A program made the position numbers and the translations under genes. Of a DNA stretch of 64,000 nucleotides, positions 50,401 through 62,400 are shown piece by piece. The DNA is from Dromiciops gliroides (Eukaryota; Chordata; Mammalia; Microbiotheria; Microbiotheriidae), in the NCBI RefSeq assembly GCF_019393635.1, contig NC_057861.1, positions 167,998,303 to 168,062,302 on the forward strand, in the 5' to 3' direction. The first letter of the stretch is position 1. The number at the start of each line of letters is the position of its first letter. Below the pieces are notes generated by a model. The model made no database searches. It saw only the letters and a program-made list of their open reading frames with translations, and was not told the origin of the DNA.

Positions 50401-53400
50401 CTGTGAGAGCAGAATGACTCTTAAAAATATCCTTCAAGCTGACCAAGGCTCTTGCCACCACATCACAGTGAAAATTAATGAACTGAAGGTATGTATTTGT
50501 TAAATTATATTAAACTTTTGTTTTAAACTTTCTAATAAATTCTAGTTGTACTTAAGCTTATTCAAGGACCAGGTCAAGTCTAGATTTCAGTATGAATTTG
50601 TGAAAGTCATAATTTTTTATAGCATCCTAGCTTTGTGTAGGAATTGTTTGTACTTCTTCTTAAGGAAGATGTTAAGTAAAACCTCTTATAGAAGTGTTCT
50701 TTTTTAAAGTAGCTACTTACAGAAAACAATTGATATGGGAAGCGTGTTATGCATAATAAATGTGAGAATTGGAATGACACCCCCACTGGGAAAGACATTT
50801 CAGGGAAGCCCTGCCATGAGGAGAAAGCATGTGATTTAGAAACCATGTGACTTTAATGTCTGGAAGTTACCTCTATAGAACCACCTGTGGGACCTGTCAA
50901 TAAGAGCTACCAGCTTGGAGCTGTGTGTGTGGATGGCCCTGTTTCAGGTTACTCAGGAGGCTTCTGTGCCAAGGAGCAAGCAGGCCTTTTGGTGGGATAC
51001 TTCGGCAGGGGAGAAAGAGACAGGCAGGATAGGGAAGCAAGCAAATTTCATACTTGATCCACGTGTTTCTCTTTACTAACCCCTAGTATACTTTAATAAA
51101 TACTTAATGCCCAAAGATTGGTGTTATACATTTTCTAATTTAAGGTGACCACTCATTAGAATTTAGACATCATAGCTAGAATTTTAGCCCCTTATGGAAA
51201 ACAGTGGAGTTTATTGTTATTCAGAGTTAATGGTTACTTCTTTCTACTCTTATTTCATTTCCCACCCCACCCCCCAACCACTAAGAGATAATCATATCAT
51301 TTCTTCCATTCATTCCTTGCTTCTTGGGCTTAGATGCCAAAGAAGCAAAAGCTCTCTTCTTTCTAATCAGTAAATAAATATCTATTAACTTGTCCTTATG
51401 TGATGTACTATGGAGGGAGCAAAGATGTATAAGATAGCCCTTTCCTCCTGAGGGCTTACACTCTACATATAAGACATGCATGAGAATATAATGAATGTTG
51501 TAAGGCAATAAATAAGTGCTATTGGAGTAGTGGAATTAGTGAAGGCTGATAGGCTATAGCAAAAGGATGAGTAATTTAGGGTTCTGTTGGTTAGGAAGAC
51601 TTGTGGAAGAAGGAGGATATGAACTGGTTTTTAAATGAGAGGCAGGATTTCATTACAGAGGATGGGGGAGGGCATTCTGAAGAGGAGACAGTAAAAAAGC
51701 TTGTTTGCTCTCCCATGTTTTCTTTTCTGACCAGGTTTCCAACTTGGCCCCATTGTAGAATACTCTAGTCCCTCAGGCATATAAGCTCTGGCTATACAGA
51801 TACTAGGAGAGAGGGGAGAATAATAACAAAGCCTCCTTTGCAATTTACATGATTACTCGGATAGATAGTTTAATGGATAGAGTATTGAACTTGCAATTAG
51901 GAAGAAGTGCCTCTGACAGTATTTTAGTTACTAATTGTGTGACCCTGAGCAAGTCATCAAACAGCCTCAGTTTCCTCATCCATAAAATGGGGATAATAAT
52001 AGAATCTACCTCATAGGGTTGTGAAGATCAAAAGATAAATAATGTTCGTAAAGTGCTTTGCAAACCATAAAACACTACATAAATGTTAATAATAATGATA
52101 ATTATTATTATTTCTAGCATTCTTACTCCATGGAGTCATTTAGTCAGGGTGAGGGGCTGTATGTCAGAAGCACTGGTCTTACATTATTACTGATTTGTTT
52201 TATGACAGTGGTAGGCAAGCTATGCCTTATTTTAAGGTATATAGTTTGGGGTATATCTAGATATAGGGTACATATGTACCTTTGTATTCATGAAGCTACT
52301 CTTTTTCTCCTTTCACCTTTTTTTTTTTTTTTGGCGGGGGCAATGGGGGTTACATGACTTGCCCAGGGTCACACAGCTAGTAAGTGTCAAGTGTCTGAGG
52401 CCGGATTTGAACTCAGGTACTCCTGAATCCAGGGCCAGTGCTTTATCTACTGCACCACCTAGCTGCCCCCTCCTTTCACCTTTTGAAGCCACACAAGGTT
52501 CTGCACTCTGTTACCACGCCAGTCTGGATTTGGAGGGCCAATATTTAAATGGGAGAGATATCATTTTATATCTTCTAAAGACCTATCATATTTTATTAAT
52601 AAATTTAATTTATTCAAAGGAATAATTTTTACTTTTCCATGTTTCCCAGTTCCTGGGATGGTCTAATCTTGGACAAAGTTGGCATGTTTTTCTCTCCAAA
52701 AAATGCCCACAACTGTTATCTAATTTAGAAGTGGCATTCCTTTTAGCATCTTCTAATAAAGATGACAAATTCCCACTTCTGAGAAATCAGGATGCTTTTG
52801 TCCAATGTTATTTCCATTTTTGAATTTACTTAATATTACTGAGTTTTGAACCCATCTCACCATTTTCACATTGCTGCATTTCTAAAAATAATGCTAGTTT
52901 TTGATGACTAAACTGTGCTGTTTAGAAATGCTTTCACTATCTGAATGTACTATAAATTGCAATTCAGCTCTTTAGAGTTCTGCTTTCCATTTTTTGATCA
53001 AAATAATAGTAGGTATCTTTAATCTTTAGTAGCTTAAAATGGCACCAAGGTTTTGGGACACTGTATCAGCTGACAGTCACATGTCCACTTAAGATTGACA
53101 AAAACATTTTACATACGTGATCTCATTTGATCTTTTTAGTACATGTGCTGCCGAAGCAAGTACTCATTTGATCTTAATAGGCTTATGCAGTAGATGTTCC
53201 AGGTATAATCCCCATTTTATGAATAGGGAAACTGAGGCTCAGAGAGTATAACTGACTTGCCTGTGGTTAGATAACACTTTAGGGGGTCAGAGGCAGGATT
53301 CAGATCAGGTCTTTGCTGACTCTACAATACCACCATGCATCAAAGTACCAGCCATTCTCAGAACCGTGATGGTAACTGGGGACCAGAGCTGTGATAAATC

Positions 53401-56400
53401 CATGGTACCTGAATGTCTTAGTGTTATGTATAAGTTTATATACTCATCCAGATCCTCTTATTCCAGCTATGCAGGGTATACATCACAAATGAGGGGATTT
53501 TTACAGAGAGATTGAGTGTTTTATATATGGTCACAAGGCTAGTGACAGAGCTGAGATTAGAACCACACTCTTTCAAAATTCTTGAAGTTAGACGGCATTC
53601 CATCAGTATAGCCTAAATTACCTGTAGACTGACACATTTATGTGTTACTTTTTAGAGTTTTCTAGAAAAAGAAAGATGAAAAAGCCAACTCTTTTTCTAA
53701 TATTGAACGAATAATATTCAGTGAACTTTCTTTGAGGTAAAGATGCAACAAAAAACAGATACCTAAGATGTGTTGACATAGGCATTCCTTCTCTTTTTTT
53801 GTGACAGAGTGTACAGAATGATTCACAAGCAATTGCTGAAGTCCTCAACCAGCTCAAAGATATGCTAGCTAACTTCAGAGGCTCCGAAAAATACTGTTAT
53901 TTGCAGAATGAGATATTTGGGCTGTTCCAGAAACTGGAAAACATTAACGGTGTTACAGATGGCTACTTAAATAGGTAAAAAATACTAAATCTCTTAACTT
54001 AATAGTCTGAGATGTCTTCCTTTTCCAAAATATTCTTTCACTATTCTACCTAGAGTCTTACTTGTTTTCTGTGCACAGCTGTTCTTTCTCCATTGTTCTT
54101 TAATAGAGGTTTCCTTAACATTCCTTAGTATCTTCAGATCATAATTTCCACTTTAGTATTTTCAGTTCTTAATGTATTTTAGAAGATGCCTTCTGAGATC
54201 ATGCTTTAAGGATTAGGTCTTGTAATTCTGCCTGTGAATATGATATATTAGATTGAATCATTATAAGGGTGGGAAAGAACTTATTGCCTTTGCAGTTTAT
54301 AAATTGTGTAAAATTTTTTTTTATTACTATGTTTCTTATTTATATTTGAGGAACACTGGAGTGAAATGGAAAGGGCCCTAAAGTTTGAACTGGAAATAGA
54401 TTTAGGTTCAAGTTGTGATTCCCCATTTGCTAGTTGAGTGACCTTGAGCAAGGCATATTTCCAAGCCCTGAGTTCCTCATCTACAATCTGGGACTAAAAT
54501 ACTTTTTTTATCTCCCTTTTAGGATTAAGGGTTTTCTGATTATATTAAATGAGAATTAATGCCAGTGAAAGTGTTTTGTAAATGATAGTTATATAAATCC
54601 CAGCTATTAGTCATAGTATGAAGACTCTGTTCACCATGAAACCACTTTGTTGGCAGCCTGACTTTAGTCCTTTTGCTTATTACAGCTTATGCTCAGTGAG
54701 AGGACTTCTTCAGGCTATTCTCCAGACAGAAGACATGCTGAAAGTGTATGAATCCCGACTCACTGAAGAGGAAACTGTTTGCCTAGACCTTGATAAAGTG
54801 GAGGCTTACCGCTGTGGACTGAAGGTATTTTTTTTCACTTTGTAGAAAATGACAAAGGCCCAATACCCAATTTATAAAGACATATAGGCATGTATACATA
54901 AATTTACATGGATGTGTGTATATAAACATATGTAAGTATATATGTGATCTATACACATGTACACACAAAACAGATAGAGGTAGCTTTATTAGAGTTCTAT
55001 TTTTTTTTAGGATCATTAGGTTCATTTGACTATATTGTCGACGCATTATCGGTAGGTATCTTAGCAAATAAAAATTAGGGGACTAAATTATTTGCAGTAT
55101 TGAGGTATTGGCATGATTGATTGCAAGATTTTTAGAAAGACAATTTTTAAAAATTGCTCCATTTTGACTTTGTCATCAATGTTTAACAGCATGGAGTTGA
55201 AAGAAGAGATTCACCATTACTCATCTTGTTTTCTTGCAGAAAATAAAAAATGATTTGAACTTGAAGAAGTCATTGTTGGCTACCATGAAGACTGAGCTGC
55301 AGAAGGCTCTGCAGATCCACTCACAGACTTCCCAGCAGTATCCACTTTATGATTTGGACCTTGGAAAGTTCAGTGACAAAGTCAACCAGTTGTCAGACCG
55401 TTGGCAAAGGATAGATAAACAGATAGACTTCAGGTTGGTTGAGCTTCCTTATAAGACCTTCTCTTTTGTTGAGTTATTACTGAGATATTATCACTCTAAA
55501 AGTGATGGTTTTTTTTTTAAAAAGTGATTGTACTTTGTGGGTGAAGTGGGTAAGTAAATGATGAAAATACTTTGTCACATGGTAGTTCCTCACTGTGGCC
55601 AGCTTTTCTTGAACTGGTTAGAAGTCTTGGTACATAGTAGTTGGTTAAAAATTGTTTATTGAAAGGAATGGAATTGAATGTCATACTGTAGCCTGAAATG
55701 GCATTGGCCTCATTCTCTCTTGTACCTAAATTGATCTGGTGCTTGGGAAAATATAGTCACTCTCATGCCACTGAACTATCATTCAGCATACTCTTGTATT
55801 TTCTCTAAGTTCTGAGTATGACTGTTGGGATGTAGTAAAAACTTGTGTAGTCTTTTCCAAAAAGCCTATGTAAATGAAATCTAATGCTAATTATCTTACT
55901 CAAAATTATTGGAATTACAACTTAAGAGCCATTTTAATTAGGAAGCTTTAATAATTTAATATTTCTCTTATGACCAGATTATGGGATTTAGAAAAACAAA
56001 TCAAGCAACTGAGAAATTACCGTGATAATTATCAAGCATTCTGCAAGTGGATCTATGATGCCAAACGTCGCCAGGATTCTTTGGAATCCATGAAGTTTGG
56101 AGATTCCAGTACAGTTATGAAATTTTTGAATGAACAAAAGGTATGTCATTTTGAAGTAATACTTTTTATCAGTCATCTATTCTGGCAGGAATTAGGGCTC
56201 AGGGTATTTATTTTCTGTGGTTTGAAATATGAAATCTTTAATATTTTCAATATAACTAAAAGATCTTTAGGGCAAAAAATCAGTTGAAATAATTGAAAAG
56301 AAGTGCAAATATCTACTGTGAAAAACATTCCTTCATATACATACTGTAATTGTGAAAAGACTTACTGGCAAGAATGAGCCTGAATGTCCTTGATCACTAA

Positions 56401-59400
56401 TTAGGAAGGATAAAGGATGATGATATATCTGTTTGAAAATTGCCTTATAAATATTTACTTTTCTTATGCAGAATTTGCACAATGAAATATCTGGTAAACG
56501 AGACAAATCAGAAGAAGTACAGAAGATTGCAGAACTCTGTTCAAATTCCATTAAGGTATGTTGTTCTTTATGACCATATCAGTATTTCAGTAAGAATGTT
56601 ATTCCTGCTACATTTATCTACATATTTAACACATATCATCTTCTTAGGATAGAGATTGTGGCTCTTATTTCTTATAGTGAAGAGAAAATTATAAATGTTT
56701 ATTAATAAATTTGAATATTTCATTGTCAGTTTCCTTGGGAATAATTCAGTTTGATTTTGTACATTTTAGGGTGGATATACACCACTTAGGACTAAACAAT
56801 GTCATATCACATATTTACATGTTTAGGCCTCTGTTTTGCATTTATTCCTAGGGATACAAATTGTTAAGGAAATTTAGACCCAAATTATTTTTCTGAGATC
56901 CTTTAGGAATTTATTTTTCTTAACCTTTTTCCCTCTAGGATTATGAACTTCAGCTTGCATCATACACCTCAGGACTGGAAACTCTGCTCAATATACCTAT
57001 AAAGAGAACTATGGTTCAGTCTCCCTCAGGGGTCATCCTGCAAGAGGTCTATAATAATCTTTAAAATTTGTTACATTAAATTGGGGGGGGGGTGTCATAA
57101 ACAAAGCTTGGTGCATTTGCTGCTTTTGACAATCTTTGTATCATCTACTACAAGCCCTTTTTATGTAAAGTATTTCAACTAAGTTTGAATCTGTCATCTA
57201 TAATATTGTGGTCTTTAAAAAAATGTATTTAAATTGTGGTGGTAGAAAAGAGTTGAGTAGTCTATGCAGGGAGATTGTGATCAATGATAACTGAATTGAA
57301 TCTCTCTTCTAGAAAATCTTAAAGGACATATATCTGAAATAGGAAAGTGTAGCGGTTCTTGTGCCATAAACCACTTTGGCAGATGTGGTGAAGGCCACAG
57401 AGCCCATCTTGGAATAATTCTTTTAAATGCATAAAAGAAAAGACATAGGATTAGAAAAGAAACCAATTATATTAAAATACAGTTCATGGATCCCAGGTTA
57501 AGAACCCTGGTTTAGTGGAAACTACCTGGAGGCACAGGGCTGTATTATTTGTATTATTTCCTTATAGCCGTTTATTTTGCTACAATTCTGGACTTTTGTA
57601 CTACTATGCTTACCATTCTAAAGACTAAAATATCTTATTATTTCAGAAGACATACTGGTGTAAGCTTATTTTGTGAAGCTCTTTGAAATATATTTTGTTT
57701 TGTTTTTCTCCTCTTAAGGCTGCAGAAATTCATGCTCGGTACATAGAACTGCTTACAAGATCTGGAGACTATTACAGATTCCTAAGTGAAATGTTGAAGA
57801 GTTTAGATGACCTGAAGGTAATTGATTTCTTTTAAGATAAAGTTAAAAAAACACAGGAGAACTTTGTCATCCTTGCCTAGTTGTTTCATGGAATTGGATA
57901 TGACATGAATAAAGACTTAGGTCTCTATCAAATATAACCAAATATGTAAAAAGTTTGATAAAATTCAGTTCACCTATTAGGCAGATAGTAATCTTGTGCT
58001 TTGACACCAGAGTTATGAAGGACATTCCATTTTTTATTACTAGTCAAATCTTGGTTACCTTAAAATACTATTAAGACAGATTAAAAAAAAACAACACCAA
58101 AAACCTTTGACTAAGAACATTTACTGATCTCTTTCTTTTAAATTTGTGGTCAGTGTGCACTAGACGATACAATTCTTCATATTGAGTGTATAATACGTTT
58201 TCTTTATTGTTTAGTGTTTTTGTCTGCAGTGGTAAAGGAAGTTTCTCCTCCTCAGGAGCTCCCTTTCCCTATGAATTCATAGGTCTGCACCTGGATAGCT
58301 TTGAAAGTTACATGTTGAGTTTGTTATATGCTTAAAGGGAAGAGCAAGCAGTATCTGAGGGACATGTGTGGTCTCACGATCAATTCTTGTGTTCTCTTTG
58401 CCTCTGTATTTAAAGATGCTCATTTTGTTTGTGAGCTCCATGAGGCCAGAGACTGTTTTATAGTAGGCACTTAACAAGTGTTAACTGTGAAGTTCAAGAT
58501 TTAAAAAGAATTAGTTTACCACCTCCCCCAAATAAATAAACAAAAGTTTGTTCACCTAAAGTGTGACCAATAGTTAATAAACATTTTTTATACCTAAGAA
58601 TGAAAACAAAGGTACAATTTTCAAACATTTTCCTTATTTTTCAATTGAGTGTTTTTAAAATAGATGAATGATTAGAGTTCAAAATAAGAAAAGACTTTAC
58701 AATGTCAAATATTGAACATAGCTGTTTCCTGTCTACCTTATTTTAAACAGATCAGTGATTTTATTGGTATAAGAAACTCTGGGGAGGAATCTTCCTCATC
58801 CAAAGCAGATCAGCTAATTTTCAGTAATTTACTATCAGAGAGAGGTGACAGGGGGCCATAAGAAGTTAATTGACTTGCCAGCTTTCCAGTTAGTAGGTGT
58901 CAAAGGTGGAACTCAAACCCTGTTCTTGACTGTGAGGCCAGCTCCTTAACTGCTCCCTGGTGTGCATATGCATACATATATGTATACAAACACATACAGA
59001 AGAAAAAGAATGGGATATTTAAGTTGTGTATTAGGAAAGCAATGACTTCAACATGTTTTGTGCTTTCAATCCAACAGCTGAAAAACACCAAAATTGAAGT
59101 TTTGGAAGAAGAACTCCGTCTTGCCAGAGATGCCAATTCTGAAAATTGTAACAAGAACAAATTCTTGGATCAGAACCTGCAGAAATACCAGGCAGAGTGC
59201 TCCCAATTCAGAGCCAAACTTGTGAGCCTGGAAGAGCTAAAGCGACAAGCCGAGCTGGATGGAAAATCAGCTAAACAAAATCTAGATAAGTGCTATGGGC
59301 AGATAAAAGAGCTCAATGAAAAGATCACAAGACTCACTTATGAAATTGAAGATGAAAAGAGGAAAAGAAAGTCTGTGGAGGATAGATTTGACCAACAGAA

Positions 59401-62400
59401 GAATGACTATGACCAGCTACAGAAAGCAAGGCAATGCGAAAAGGAGAACCTTGGGTGGCAAAGATTAGAATCTGAAAAGGCCATCAAGGAGAAGGAGTAC
59501 GAGATAGAAAGGTTGAGGGTTCTTCTTCAAGAGGAGGGCGCCCGGAAGAGGGAATATGAAAATGAGCTGGCAAAGGTAAGAAACCACTATAATGAGGAGA
59601 TGAGTAATTTAAGGAACAAGTATGAGACAGAAATTAATATTACGAAGACCACAATCAAGGAAATATCCATGCAAAAGGAGGATGATACCAAAGGTCTCAA
59701 AAACCAGCTTGATCGACTCTCAAGAGAAAACCGAGATCTGAAAGATGAAATTGTCAGGCTGAATGACAGCATCTTACAGACCACAGAGCAGCGGAGGCGG
59801 GCTGAAGAAAACGCTATTCAGCAAAAGGCATGTGGGTCGGAGATCATGCAAAAAAAGCAGCAGCTAGAGATCGAGCTTAAACAGGTCATTCAGCAGCGCT
59901 CAGAGGACAATGCCAGGCACAAGCAGTCCCTTGAGGAGGCTGCAAAGACTATTCAGGATAAAAACAAAGAGATAGAAAGACTCAAAGTTGAGTATCAGGA
60001 GGAGGCTAAACGCCGCTGGGACTATGAGAATGAGCTAGGTAAGGTAAGAAACAATTATGATGAGGAAATTATTAGCTTAAAGAACCAGTTTGAAACAGAG
60101 ATAAACATCACCAAGACCACACTCCACCAGCTTACCAAGCAAAAAGAAGAGGACACCAGTGGCTACCGTACTCAGATAGATAATCTAACCAGAGAGAACA
60201 GGAGTTTGTCAGAGGAAATTAAGAGACTGAAGACTACTTTAGCTCAGACCACAGAGAATCTTAGGAGAGTAGAAGAAAATGTCCAGCAGCAGAAGGTGAC
60301 AGGCACTGAGATTACTCAGAGGAAACAGCAGCTGGAGTTTGAGCTCAAACAGGTCACTCAGATGCGCTCAGAAGAGAGCATGAGATATAAGCAGTCCCTT
60401 GATGATGCTGCCAAAACTATTCAGGATAAAAACAAAGAACTTGAAAGACTCAAAAAGTTGATAGAAACTGAAACAAATCAAAGAAAATGTCTGGAGGAAG
60501 AAAATGCAAAATTACAAAGAACACAGTATGATCTGCAGAAAGCAAACAGCAGCGCCACAGAAACTATAAGTAAACTGAAGATTCACGAACAAGAACTGAC
60601 ACGCCTGAAAATTGACTATGAAAGAATTTCTCAGGAGAGAACAATAAAGGACCAAGATATTTCAAGGTTCCAAAGTTCTCTAAAAGACCTTCAATTCCAA
60701 AAACAGAAAGTAGAAGATGAATTGAACAGGCTGAAGAAAACTGCTTCTGATGAGTGTTCTAAGAGGAAGAAGCTAGAAGATGAACTGGAGTCCATGAGGA
60801 GATCTTTGAAAGAGCAAGCAATCAAAATCACCAACCTGACGCAGCAGCTAGAGCAAACATCCATTGGCAAGAAGAGAAGTGAGGATGACCTCAGACAGCA
60901 AAGGGATGTGTTGGATGGGCATGTGAGAGAGAAGCAGAGAACTCAAGAGGAGTTGAGAAAATTGGCATCAGAGGTTGAAGCCTTGAGGAGGCAGTTGGTC
61001 CAGGAACAAGAGAATGTTAAACAGGCTCACCTGAGAAACGAGCACTTCCAGAAGGCAATTGAAGACAAGAGCAGGAGTCTGAATGAAAGTAAGATAGAAA
61101 TAGAGAGACTACAGTGTCTCACAGAGAACCTGACCAAAGAACATTTGATGCTAGAGGAAGAGTTACGGAACTTGAGACTGGAATATGATGATCTACGAAG
61201 AGGAAGGAGTGAAGCCGATATTGATAAAAATGCCACTATCTCTGATCTAAGAAGCCAACTACAAATCAGCAACAACCGAACCATGGAACTACAGGGGCTG
61301 ATTAATGATTTACAGAGAGAAAGGGAAAATTTGAGACAGGAAATTGAAAAATTCCAAAAGCAGGCTATAGAGGTATTCACAAATATTTGATCATGGCTTT
61401 ACTATTTCTCAAATAATTCACTCAAATAGTCTTCTAACCTTAATCAGTCTTTTGCTATTCCAACTAACTCTAATTATACTTATTTGCTGTGTATCTACTA
61501 AAGCATGAATATCTATCATAACCCAGGAAACTGCTTGACAAGAACTTTGGATGCTATTTGTCCTTATGCTCTGACCTTTAACCAAATTTAATATATACAT
61601 AACCTGTGTGTGACTCGTTTTAGAGTTCTCAATAGCCGGTGGGACGTTTGGGATCATTTACTATGAAGGCAGGACTGCATCTGTCTTGCTTTGTGTACTA
61701 GATAATTACTTTATTTGAACATATGCTTTTCATGTATAAACTGTATATATTTAGAGGGATCTTTAACACATATCTGTGTGATTTCAAATTTGCTTGAACT
61801 AAAAATTATCCACTCAACAAAGCTATTTTCTATGCAGGTTTTTAATCCTTTTTTCTCTTCTTGCTTATTAATTCCTTTTTTTCTTTTCACCACTCCCCCA
61901 GCATGTTGCTTTTTTTTTGCATGTCAATTTTAGTATCCCTCGGTTTGTTTGTTGATTGGTTTGATTTCCTTTAACACCTGATTTTAAAGAATTGATTTCT
62001 TTAACTTCTAATATATTTGACTTCTATAGACAATATTTGTGTGGGAATAGAACTGTGTCTATATCAGTGGAAGTATGTATATACCCACATTTATGGCAAT
62101 ATGCAAATACAAAGTATTTTCATTGCTATATTAAGTTTTTAGTGCAAGTATAATAGGTATGATCACCTTTAACAAGATCAGACTCCCTTTAAATTTGCAT
62201 AAGAGATAAAGGTAAGATAGTTAGGGTTGCAACTTCCCCATTTCCTTTGAAAAGATGAGAGTGGTGAGTATGAAGCAATATATGTTGGGTGGAAATGGAA
62301 TAAATTTTTTAAAAGGTGTAGAATGACAAGCTAAAAGTAAACTGAGGACACAGATTAGAAGGAAAAGGGTGTGCACATGTAAAGTGAGAATGTTAGAGCC

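Larger units (their letters stand above)
50489..53807 (+). other. DSP: Intron 15
   Basis: 3.3 kb. Contains an L2-like element, a MIR copy, a SINE, and a MIR copy carrying a U6 fragment (all listed). 50489-51360 and 52484-53100 have nothing I recognise. Confidence 0.6.

Noticed and set aside
13489-50488. DSP as a decayed pseudogene because of frameshifts and a literal stop in exon 11
   Set aside because: All introns and splice sites are kept, the indels are limited to five clustered exons, and exons 16-24 are intact over 2.3 kb and 1.5 kb frames. Error in the sequence fits better than decay.
59024-59077. ATG at 59024 as the start of a separate 788-codon gene
   Set aside because: The first 18 codons are intron 22 sequence; the acceptor at 59076-59077 and the human match place the exon start at 59078.
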